Positions 52,590-59,261 of a DNA stretch of 64,000 nt are shown here, in pieces; positions within the stretch are counted from its first letter, which is position 1; each line of letters begins with the position of its first letter. Both the position numbers and the translations under genes were made by a program. The stretch lies in NCBI GenBank assembly GCA_021781835.1, contig JAJXWD010000004.1, forward strand, positions 1 to 64,000, in the 5' to 3' direction. The notes beneath the pieces are model-generated. The model was not told the DNA's origin, ran no database searches, and saw nothing but the letters and a program-made list of their open reading frames with translations. This DNA is from Pseudomonadota bacterium. Its GTDB lineage: Bacteria; Pseudomonadota; Alphaproteobacteria; Acetobacterales; Acetobacteraceae.

Positions 52590-53327
52590 ATGAGCGGAAT
52601 CGCCGTGATCACGGGCGGTGGCACGGGCATTGGCCGGGCCGTGGCGTTGAAGCTGGCGGCACAAGGCTGGCGGGTGATGCTGGCCGGGCGGCGCGCGGAC
52701 GTGCTCGCCGAGACCGCCGGGCTGCACCCCAACCTCGCCCCGTTCACGGCCGATGTGACGGTGGAAACCGAGGTGGAGGCGCTGTTTTCAGAGACCCTGC
52801 GGCGCTTTGGGCGGGTGGATCTGCTGTTCAACAATGCCGGGAATTTTCCCAAGGCCATGCCGGTGGCGGAGATGCCGGCCGAAAGCTTTCGCGCCGCGCT
52901 GGAGGTGAACGTGACCGGCATGTTTCTGGCCGCGCGGGCGGCCTTTCGGGCGATGGCGGGGCAGGATCCCAGAGGCGGGCGGATCATCAATAACGGCTCG
53001 GTCTCGGCGCAGGTGCCACGGCCCCATGCGTTGGCTTACACGGTCTCGAAACATGCGGTCACGGGGCTGACCAAGGCGCTCGCGCTCGAGGGGCGGGCGC
53101 ATGACATTGCGTGCGGGCAGATCGACATTGGCAATGCGGCGACCGATTTGGCCGCCGGGTTTGCCGCCGGGGTGCGCCAGGCCGATGGGCGGATGGCGCC
53201 CGAACCGATGATGGACAGTGAGCATGCGGCCAGCGCGGTGGCGCATATGGCCAGCCTGCCGCTGGAGGCCAATGTCGCCTTCATGACCGTGATGGCGACC
53301 AAAATGCCCCTGGTCGGGCGCGGGTGA
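52590..53327 (+). CDS. Short-chain dehydrogenase/reductase
   Basis: This 245-residue SDR has TGGGTGIGRAVALKLA (cofactor), NNAGNFPKAMPVA, the catalytic Ser in INNGSVSAQ and YTVSKHAVTG carrying the Tyr and Lys. The substrate is unknown. The ATG at 52590 is behind AAGGAG. The next gene, hydroxypyruvate-isomerase-like, begins 11 bp after its stop, suggesting an oxo-acid or sugar-acid pathway. Confidence 0.85.
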   Translation: MSGIAVITGGGTGIGRAVALKLAAQGWRVMLAGRRADVLAETAGLHPNLAPFTADVTVETEVEALFSETLRRFGRVDLLFNNAGNFPKAMPVAEMPAESFRAALEVNVTGMFLAARAAFRAMAGQDPRGGRIINNGSVSAQVPRPHALAYTVSKHAVTGLTKALALEGRAHDIACGQIDIGNAATDLAAGFAAGVRQADGRMAPEPMMDSEHAASAVAHMASLPLEANVAFMTVMATKMPLVGRG

Positions 53328-53338
53328 GGGAGGCGGGC

Positions 53339-54118
53339 ATGCTTAGATTCTCGGCCAATATCAGCACGCTGTTTACCGATATGCCGTTTGCCGCCCGCCC
53401 CGATGCGGCGGCGCGCGCGGGGTTTTTGGCGATCGAGGCGCAGTTTCCCCATGCCGAGATGAGCGCCGGGGCCTTTGGCCAGGCCGCGCGCGATGCCGGG
53501 GTGGAGGTGGTGCTGATTAATTTGCCCGCCGGTGAGTTTGGCCAGGGCGAGCGGGGGCTGGCCTGCCTGCCCGGGCGGCGCGAGGAGTTTTTGGCCGGCG
53601 TGCTGCGCGGCGGCGATTATGCCGCTGAGATTGGCTGCCCACGCGTGAACTGCCTGGTGGGCAATGTGCCCGACGGCAGCGCGCCCGAGGCCTGCTGGGA
53701 AACAATGGTGGAGAGCCTGCGCCTGGCCGCCGCCGCGCTGGCGGCGCGCGGGGTGACGCTGCTGATAGAGCCGCTGAACCGGCGGGATAATCCGCGCTTC
53801 ATTCTGGGCGGCTATGCCGAGGCGGATGCGCTGCTGACGGAGGTGGGCGCGCCCAACATGGCGCTGCAATATGATTTTTATCACGCCGCCGCCGCCGGGG
53901 AGGATGTGCTCTCGGGGCTGGAGCGGCGGATCGAGCGTATCGGCCATGTCCAGTTTTCGGATTTTCCGGGGCGGGGCGCGCCGGGCTCGGGGTGGCTGGA
54001 TTTTCCGCGCCTGTTCAGGGCGGTGGCGCATCTGCCCTATGAGGGCTGGGTGGGCGCGGAGTATTTTGACCCCGCGCCCGCGGGCTTTGCGTGGCGGCGC
54101 GATTATGGCGCCGACTGA
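53339..54118 (+). CDS. Hydroxypyruvate-isomerase-like TIM-barrel protein
   Basis: This 259-residue protein is of the xylose-isomerase-like TIM-barrel family, resembling Hyi: RFSANISTLFTDMPFAAR, LLIEPLNRRDNPRFIL with the metal-binding Glu, LQYDFYHAA, and HVQFSDFPGRGAPGSG. Hyi interconverts hydroxypyruvate and tartronate semialdehyde. The ATG at 53339 has GGGAGG upstream; a GTG at 53324 overlapping the SDR stop is the alternative. The 3' end overlaps the next convergent gene by 16 bp. Confidence 0.82.
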   Translation: MLRFSANISTLFTDMPFAARPDAAARAGFLAIEAQFPHAEMSAGAFGQAARDAGVEVVLINLPAGEFGQGERGLACLPGRREEFLAGVLRGGDYAAEIGCPRVNCLVGNVPDGSAPEACWETMVESLRLAAAALAARGVTLLIEPLNRRDNPRFILGGYAEADALLTEVGAPNMALQYDFYHAAAAGEDVLSGLERRIERIGHVQFSDFPGRGAPGSGWLDFPRLFRAVAHLPYEGWVGAEYFDPAPAGFAWRRDYGAD

Positions 54119-54489
54119 ACCGCCAGGCTGGTTTTGCCGCTCGCGGGGTCGAGCAGCAGCACGGTTTGGCCTGTGGCGCTGGTGGTGAGGATGGCCAGCC
54201 CCGCGCCGGCGGGGGCGATGCTCTCGATTTGCGTGCCCTTGGGCAGGGTGAACGGCTGGGCGGGCGCCGTGGCCATGGCGGGGGGCGCGGGAATGGCCAC
54301 GGGGCCGGGCGGCGGGGGCGCGAAGCCCTGGGCGTTTTGTACCGTGGAGGGCGCGAGAAACTTGGTGTAAAGCCGGTGAATGATTGTACCCACGACCACG
54401 GTGGTGCCGATGACGATGAGCACCCCCATGATGCCGACCAGCGCCTTCAACCCCCGTAAATTCTGTGGCTGATTCCCTGTCTCACTCAT
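54103..54489 (-). CDS. Small single-helix membrane protein of unknown function
   Basis: The 128-residue protein has one hydrophobic helix (LVGIMGVLIVIGTTVVVGTI, residues about 17-36), a proline- and alanine-rich linker, and a short C-terminal beta-rich domain (ILTTSATGQTVLLLDPASGK). Similar small genes precede rluD in many alphaproteobacteria, possibly the DUF6476 family, though I could not check this. It overlaps the hydroxypyruvate isomerase end and the rluD start. Confidence 0.7.
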   Translation of the reverse strand: MSETGNQPQNLRGLKALVGIMGVLIVIGTTVVVGTIIHRLYTKFLAPSTVQNAQGFAPPPPGPVAIPAPPAMATAPAQPFTLPKGTQIESIAPAGAGLAILTTSATGQTVLLLDPASGKTSLAVQSAP

Positions 54490-55454
54490 CCGACCTCTCC
54501 TTTGCCGCCGAACCCGCCGATGCCGGGCAGCGGCTTGATGCGTTTTTGGCGGGCAAGGCCGCCACGCTCTCGCGCTCGCGGCTGAAAGCCCTGATCCTGG
54601 AGGGACGGGTTAGCCGAAATGGCGCGCCGACCCAAGAGCCCGCCGAGAGCGTGGTGGCGGGGGCGGTGTATGAGATAGAGCTGCCCGCCCCCGTGCCGGC
54701 CCTGCCGCGGGGGCAAGAGATCGGGCTTGATATATTGTACGAGGACGAGGCGCTGATCGTCATCAACAAACCCGCCGGCATGGTGGTGCACCCCGCGCCC
54801 GGCAACCCCGACGGCACGCTGGTGAACGCGCTGATCAGCCATTGCGGGGCCAGCCTGACCGGCATTGGCGGCGAGACACGCCCCGGGATCGTGCACCGGC
54901 TGGACAAGGACACATCGGGCGTGATGGTGGCGGCCAAGACCGAGCTGGCGCTGACCCGGCTCTCAAGCCTGTTTGCCGGGCGCGAGGGGCTGGAGCGCGC
55001 CTACCGCGCGCTTTGCTGGGGGCTGCCCACCCCCGCGGCCGGCGAGGTGACCGGCGATATCGGCCGTGACCCCAGAGAGCGCAAGCGCATGGCGGTGGTT
55101 GCGCGCAATGGCAAATACGCGCTCACCCATTACCGGGTTTTGCAAGGGTTCGGGCTCGGCGCGGCCATGATTTCCTGCCGGCTCGCCACCGGGCGCACGC
55201 ACCAGATCCGGGTGCATATGGCCCATATCGGCCACCCTTTGGTCGGCGATCCGGTGTATTTGCGGCGCAAGCCCGGGGCTGCGAAATTTGTGCCAGAGCC
55301 GGCGCGCGGTCTGCTGCTCGATTTTCCGCGCCAGGCCCTGCATGCCGAGACGCTGGGCTTCATACACCCCATGACCAATGAGGTTTTGCGCTTTGAAGCC
55401 CCGCCGCCGGGGGATTTCATGGCGCTGCTGGATGCATTGCTCGCATGCGCATGA
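54465..55454 (+). CDS. rluD: Ribosomal large subunit pseudouridine synthase RluD
   Basis: This 329-residue enzyme makes pseudouridines in helix 69 of 23S rRNA. An N-terminal S4 domain (GQRLDAFLAGKAATLSRSRL) precedes the catalytic domain with the aspartate in GIVHRLDKDTSGVMV and the downstream RTHQIRVHMAHIGHPLVGD. The frame begins with a GTG at 54465, overlapping the divergent small membrane gene by 25 bp; no later ATG fits the S4 domain. Confidence 0.92.
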   Translation: MADSLSHSSDLSFAAEPADAGQRLDAFLAGKAATLSRSRLKALILEGRVSRNGAPTQEPAESVVAGAVYEIELPAPVPALPRGQEIGLDILYEDEALIVINKPAGMVVHPAPGNPDGTLVNALISHCGASLTGIGGETRPGIVHRLDKDTSGVMVAAKTELALTRLSSLFAGREGLERAYRALCWGLPTPAAGEVTGDIGRDPRERKRMAVVARNGKYALTHYRVLQGFGLGAAMISCRLATGRTHQIRVHMAHIGHPLVGDPVYLRRKPGAAKFVPEPARGLLLDFPRQALHAETLGFIHPMTNEVLRFEAPPPGDFMALLDALLACA

Positions 55455-55457
55455 AAC

Positions 55458-55479
55458 AGGACTTGTTAAGTCCTTTTTG
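55458..55479 (+). terminator. Weak terminator after rluD
   Basis: AGGACTT and AAGTCCT (55458-55464 and 55468-55474) pair over a 3-nt loop, followed by four T residues. The stem is only 7 bp, so termination may be partial. Confidence 0.5.
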
Positions 55480-55659
55480 TTGACTGGGGCAGTATTTCGT
55501 TCCTAAGCTCCGACTCAGCACCGTGGACCGGGGCGAATGACCCGCCGGGCCGCGAGGCTGGCGGGGTGAGTTTGGCCCAGGCCACGGCAAGACCGTGCGG
55601 GAGGGCGGCGCCAGGGGGTGGCGCCCGGTGGCGCGGGAGATGAAAGGAGTATCCGTTTC
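55480..55659 (+). promoter_or_regulatory. rpoH promoter candidate and structured leader
   Basis: TTGACT (55480-55485) and TAAGCT (55504-55509) with 18 bp between them form the best promoter candidate. The leader of about 145 nt is extremely GC-rich, with CACGG / CCGTG (about 55583-55597) and GGCGCCA / TGGCGCC (55607-55613 and 55619-55625) hairpins close to the AAAGGAG ribosome site. Heat-controlled translation of rpoH by leader structure is known in other bacteria; here it is only a possibility. Confidence 0.4.
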
Positions 55660-56553
55660 ATGGCCTCCACGATGGCATTACTGGCGTCCGACTCGGGGCT
55701 GGCGAAATATATGCAGGAAATTCGCCGCTACCCGATGCTCGCCCATGAAGAGGAAGAAAAACTGGCCCGCGCCTGGCGCGACCATGGCGACCAGGAGGCC
55801 GCGCACCGGCTGGTGAATTCGCATTTGCGGCTGGTGGCCAAGATCGCCATGGGGTACCGGGGCTATGGGTTGCCGGTGGCCGAGCTGATCGCCGAAGGCA
55901 ATGTCGGCATGATGCAGGCGGTCAAACGCTTTGACCCCGACCGTGGCTTCCGGCTCTCGACCTATGCGATGTGGTGGATCCGCGCCGCCATTCAGGAATA
56001 CATCCTGCATTCCTGGTCGCTGGTGAAAATGGGCACCACGGCGGCACAGAAAAAACTGTTTTTCAACCTGCGCCGGCTCAAGGGCCAGATGCAGGCGATT
56101 GAAGACGGCGATCTGGCCCCTGAGCAGGTGAGCAGGATCGCGCATCTGCTCGATGTGGGCGAGACCGATGTGGTGCAGATGAACCGCCGGCTGAGCGGCG
56201 CCGATTCGAGCCTGAACGCGCCGATCAAGCTCGATGGCGAGGGCGAGTGGCAGGACTGGCTGGTGGATGACGCCGACAGCCAGGAAACCGAGATGGCCGA
56301 GCGCGAGGAACTTACGGGGCGGCGGGCGCTGCTGGCCGGGGCTTTGAAGACGCTGACCGAGCGCGAGCGCCATATTTTGACCGAGCGGCGGCTGAAGGAT
56401 GAGCCGACCACGCTCGAGGATCTCTCGAAGGGCTATAACATCTCGCGCGAGCGTGTGCGCCAGATCGAGGTGCGGGCGTTTGAGAAGCTGCAAAAGGCGA
56501 TGAAGACGCAAGTGGCCGAGCGGCGGCGCGGCGCGCCGGCGGTGACCGCCTGA
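55660..56553 (+). CDS. rpoH: RNA polymerase heat-shock sigma factor RpoH
   Basis: This 297-residue sigma-32 directs transcription of heat-shock genes. Region 2 is visible as VNSHLRLVAKIAMGYRGYGL and FDPDRGFRLSTYAMWWIRA, the RpoH box as QKKLFFNLRRLK, and region 4 as TLEDLSKGYNISRERVRQIE. The ATG at 55660 sits behind AAAGGAG; the frame is open 14 codons upstream. It is followed by a bidirectional terminator. Confidence 0.95.
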   Translation: MASTMALLASDSGLAKYMQEIRRYPMLAHEEEEKLARAWRDHGDQEAAHRLVNSHLRLVAKIAMGYRGYGLPVAELIAEGNVGMMQAVKRFDPDRGFRLSTYAMWWIRAAIQEYILHSWSLVKMGTTAAQKKLFFNLRRLKGQMQAIEDGDLAPEQVSRIAHLLDVGETDVVQMNRRLSGADSSLNAPIKLDGEGEWQDWLVDDADSQETEMAEREELTGRRALLAGALKTLTERERHILTERRLKDEPTTLEDLSKGYNISRERVRQIEVRAFEKLQKAMKTQVAERRRGAPAVTA

Positions 56554-56557
56554 GACG

Positions 56558-56594
56558 AAAAAAGCCTGCCCCCGGAAGGGCAGGCTTTTTTTTT
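56558..56594. terminator. Bidirectional terminator, rpoH and dksA
   Basis: AAAAAAGCCTGCCC and GGGCAGGCTTTTTT pair over a 6-nt loop with an A-run left and T-run right, so it works for both convergent genes. It abuts the dksA stop codon. Confidence 0.9.
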
Positions 56595-57010
56595 CAATCG
56601 TCGCGGTGGACTTTTTCCATGCGCTCGTGGCGCTCCTGCGCCTCGATCGAGAGGGTGGCGATGGGGCGGGCTTCGAGGCGCTTGAGGCCGATGGGCTCGC
56701 CGGTTTCCTCGCAAAACCCGTAGGAACCGTTCTCGATGCGCTGCAAGGCCTGGTCGATCTTGCCGATCAGCTTGCGGGCGCGGTCACGGGTGCGAAGCTC
56801 GAGCGCGCGGTCGGTCTCGACGCTGGCGCGGTCGGTGATGTCGGGCTCCAATATTCCGCCTTCGCCCAGCGAGGCCAGCGTGCCGTTGGCCTCTTTCACA
56901 AGGTCGGCGCGCCAGCGCAGCAGCTTCTGGCGGAAATATTCGGTCTGCATCGGGTTCATGAACTCTTCGTCGTCCGATGGCCGGTAGTCGGGTGGCAAAG
57001 AAATCAACAT
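56594..57010 (-). CDS. dksA: DksA-type transcription factor (single-cysteine form)
   Basis: This 138-residue RNA-polymerase-binding protein works with ppGpp. It has the N-terminal helix region FRQKLLRWRADLV, the coiled coil with the conserved DRA-type tip (DITDRASVETDRALELR) and a zinc-finger-like end YGFCEETGEPIGLKRL then ARPIATLSIEAQERHE. Only one of the four canonical zinc cysteines remains; the others are Thr, Ser and Ala. This cysteine-poor form is common in alphaproteobacteria. The ATG at 57010 fits. Confidence 0.92.
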   Translation of the reverse strand: MLISLPPDYRPSDDEEFMNPMQTEYFRQKLLRWRADLVKEANGTLASLGEGGILEPDITDRASVETDRALELRTRDRARKLIGKIDQALQRIENGSYGFCEETGEPIGLKRLEARPIATLSIEAQERHERMEKVHRDD

Positions 57011-57291
57011 GCCGTCCGTTCCTTAACACTCTGAATCTGCCGGGGGCGAGGCGGGCTCGGCCGGCGGTTGAGCGGGCTTATAGCGATGCACCCCCGGCTC
57101 GCCAAGATGCCTGTGAGCGGTGAGTGGGTTGCAAAAGCGCGACGGGCGGGCGCGGCGGCCAAGAAACCCCCTGGCGGCGGCGCGGCGGGCGTGGCAAGTA
57201 CGGCCGAGAGGAGGTGTTTTTCCGGCCGCCCCGCGCAAGACCACGGAGAAACACGATTAAAGCCATAGATACGCCGCAAAGCCCTGACTTG

Positions 57292-58074
57292 ATGACTTCC
57301 ATGAACGCAGAGACCCGTTTTTTGACCCAGTCAGACCAGGAGCCGGCCGCGCCGGTTGTCTCGGTGGTGGTGCCCGTGCATGATGAAGGGCCGAATTTGA
57401 CCCCGCTGATCGAGGCGATCAGCGCCGCGCTGGGCGGCATCGCGCATGAGATTGTTTATGTCGATGACGGCAGCACGGATGACACACAGAAAATTCTGGC
57501 CGGGCTGGCCGCTAAATTGCCGACCCTGGTGCGCGTGCGCCACCGCAAGGCGTGCGGGCAGAGCGGGGCGGTGATTACCGGCGTGAAAACCGCGCGCGGG
57601 CGCTATGTGGCCACGCTGGACGGCGATGGCCAGAACGACCCGGCCGATATTCCGGCCATGCTGGAGGCCATGCGCGCGGCCGAGGCCGAGGCGGCGGGGC
57701 CGGTGCTGATCGCGGGGCACCGCGTGCACCGCCAGGATAGCCAGGCCAAGCGCTGGGGCTCGAAAATAGCCAACCGGGTGCGGGCTTATCTGCTCCAGGA
57801 CGCCACCCCGGATACCGGCTGCGGGCTGAAGCTGTTTCGCCGGCAGGCGTTTTTGGAGCTGCCGCATTTCGATCATATCCACCGGTTTCTGCCCGCCTTG
57901 TTCATACGCGCGGGGGGGCGGGTGGTTTCGGTGCCGGTGCGCCACCATGCGCGCGCGCATGGCGCCTCGCATTACAATAACTGGCAGCGGCTCAAGGTCG
58001 GGATTGTCGATTTGTTCGGGGTGGCGTGGTTGCAGCGGCGCTGGAAGGTGCCGCAGATCGAGACGCTGGAATGA
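57292..58074 (+). CDS. GT2-family glycosyltransferase (polyprenyl-phosphate type)
   Basis: This 260-residue GT-A enzyme resembles dolichyl- or undecaprenyl-phosphate sugar transferases: VVVPVHDEGPNLTPLI, YVDDGSTDDTQ, the metal site in TLDGDGQNDPADI and GCGLKLFRRQAFLELP. It lacks C-terminal membrane helices. It probably loads a sugar on a lipid carrier for envelope glycan modification. The ATG at 57292 is chosen; another at 57301 is possible. It overlaps the next gene by ATGA. Confidence 0.83.
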   Translation: MTSMNAETRFLTQSDQEPAAPVVSVVVPVHDEGPNLTPLIEAISAALGGIAHEIVYVDDGSTDDTQKILAGLAAKLPTLVRVRHRKACGQSGAVITGVKTARGRYVATLDGDGQNDPADIPAMLEAMRAAEAEAAGPVLIAGHRVHRQDSQAKRWGSKIANRVRAYLLQDATPDTGCGLKLFRRQAFLELPHFDHIHRFLPALFIRAGGRVVSVPVRHHARAHGASHYNNWQRLKVGIVDLFGVAWLQRRWKVPQIETLE

Positions 58075-58748
58075 GCCAGACCCTGCCCCGCGAGACCAGC
58101 CAGATCTCGGTGGTTGCCAAGGCCGTGAAGCCGGCCATGATGGCCGCCGCGCTGATGGCCGTGGCCGCCGCCCTGCCATGGCTTGGCCATGGCGCCGCCC
58201 TGGCCGAAATGAACAGCCTGCTGAGCACGGGCGGGCCGCGCGGGGAGGCGATGTTTCTCGGCCTCTCGACCTTGTTGGTCGCGTTTGGGCTGCCGCGCCA
58301 GATTCCGGCTTTTGCCGCGGGCTTCGCCTTTGGGCCGCTTTATGGCGTGGCGCTGGCGCTGCTGGCCCAGGTGGCCGCCTGTGGGCTGGATTTTTTGTGG
58401 GCGCGGGCCGTGGGGCGGGAATTTTGCCAGCGCAAATTCGGCGCCCGGCTGGCCTGGCTGGAGCGCACGCTGGCGCGCTCGCCGTTTATGACCGTGCTGT
58501 CTTTGCGGCTGATGCCGGTGGGCAATAATCTGCTGCTCAACTTGGCCGGGGGCGTGACCAATGTGCGCGCGCTGCCGTTTATCGCGGCGTCGAGCGTTGG
58601 GTTTATTCCCCAGACGGTGGTGTTCGCCCTGCTTGGCCAGGGCAGCCTGCCCAGCCATGGCCCGGCCCTGTGGGTGGGGGCGCTGATGTTTGTGCTGGCG
58701 GCGGGTTTGGGCGTGGCCGTATGGCGCCGCAGCCGCCCCGCCCCCTGA
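58071..58748 (+). CDS. VTT-domain (TVP38/TMEM64, DedA-like) membrane protein
   Basis: The 225-residue inner-membrane protein has about five hydrophobic segments and the VTT signature (AFAAGFAFGPLYGVALALLAQ, then RLMPVGNNLLLNLAGGVTNV). Related proteins scramble or transport lipids or lipid carriers. The coupled start with the polyprenyl-phosphate glycosyltransferase suggests a shared role with a lipid-linked sugar, which is inference. Confidence 0.8.
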   Translation: MSQTLPRETSQISVVAKAVKPAMMAAALMAVAAALPWLGHGAALAEMNSLLSTGGPRGEAMFLGLSTLLVAFGLPRQIPAFAAGFAFGPLYGVALALLAQVAACGLDFLWARAVGREFCQRKFGARLAWLERTLARSPFMTVLSLRLMPVGNNLLLNLAGGVTNVRALPFIAASSVGFIPQTVVFALLGQGSLPSHGPALWVGALMFVLAAGLGVAVWRRSRPAP

Positions 58749-58749
58749 G

Positions 58750-58995
58750 ATAACCAAAAGTTTTTTGGGGCCGCCTGCTCGGGGCGCTTGAACCCGTGGC
58801 GCTCTCCTCCTGCTCGGATCGCTTGAACCAGTGGCGCTCCCCTCGCAGGTTTACAAAAAAGGGGCGGAGTTTTGGGGCGCTTTTTATAAAACTGAGCCGC
58901 GCGCGCCATTGGTTCGAGCGTGCGGCGAAGCGCCAAACTCCGCAAAAATATTTAATAATTTCAATTTTTGTGGGGGAGGCTGTTTAAAACAGTCT
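58750..58995 (+). repeat. Composite element interrupted by nested 35-bp repeats
   Basis: The flanks match the full element (AAAAGTTTTTTGGGGCCGCC at 58757-58775; AAAAAAGGGGCGGAGTTTTG; GGGGCGCTTTTTATAAAA; the CCGCAAAAATATTTAATAAT tail). Where the first hairpin should continue there are two tandem 35-bp units (58774-58808 and 58809-58843, 31 of 35 bases equal). In the second hairpin an inverted related piece (about 58892-58928, sharing CGCTYGAACCARTGGCGC) is inserted. A GTTTAAAACAGTCTCTTA tail ends the stretch. Confidence 0.75.
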
Positions 58996-58996
58996 C

Positions 58997-59122
58997 TTAT
59001 ACCATCCCGCCAAATGTTTGATTCTTCGCGTCCGGTGGCGGGATGGTATAAATCTTTGATTTTGCGCGTGGCCGCCCCACCAACCCCACGCGCGCACCAG
59101 TCAGCCTTAAGGCTGACCGGTA
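58997..59122 (+). repeat. 126-bp three-hairpin unit, first tandem copy
   Basis: Hairpin 1 has 16-bp perfect arms TTATACCATCCCGCCA and TGGCGGGATGGTATAA around a loop with TTCTTCGCGTCC. Hairpin 2 pairs GCGCGTGG with CCCACGCGC around CCGCCCCACCAA. Hairpin 3 is CAGTCAGCCTTAAGGCTGAC. No frame of note runs through. It lies just downstream of hpnE. Confidence 0.85.
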
Positions 59123-59248
59123 TTATACCATCCCGCCAAATGTTTGCTTCTTCGCGTCCGGTGGCGGGATGGTATAAGTCTTTGATTTTGCGCATGGCCG
59201 CCCCACCAACCCCACGCGCGCACCAGTCAGCCTCAGGGCTGACGGGTA
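59123..59248 (+). repeat. 126-bp three-hairpin unit, second tandem copy
   Basis: It repeats the 58997-59122 unit with about six substitutions, all outside the 16-bp arms of hairpin 1. It ends 13 bp before the hpnE stop codon. It may terminate hpnE or process its message. Confidence 0.85.
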
Positions 59249-59261
59249 TTACAATTCACCC

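Noticed and set aside
58997-59248. CRISPR array
   Set aside because: The unit is one contiguous 126-bp repeat with no unique spacers, and there are no cas genes.
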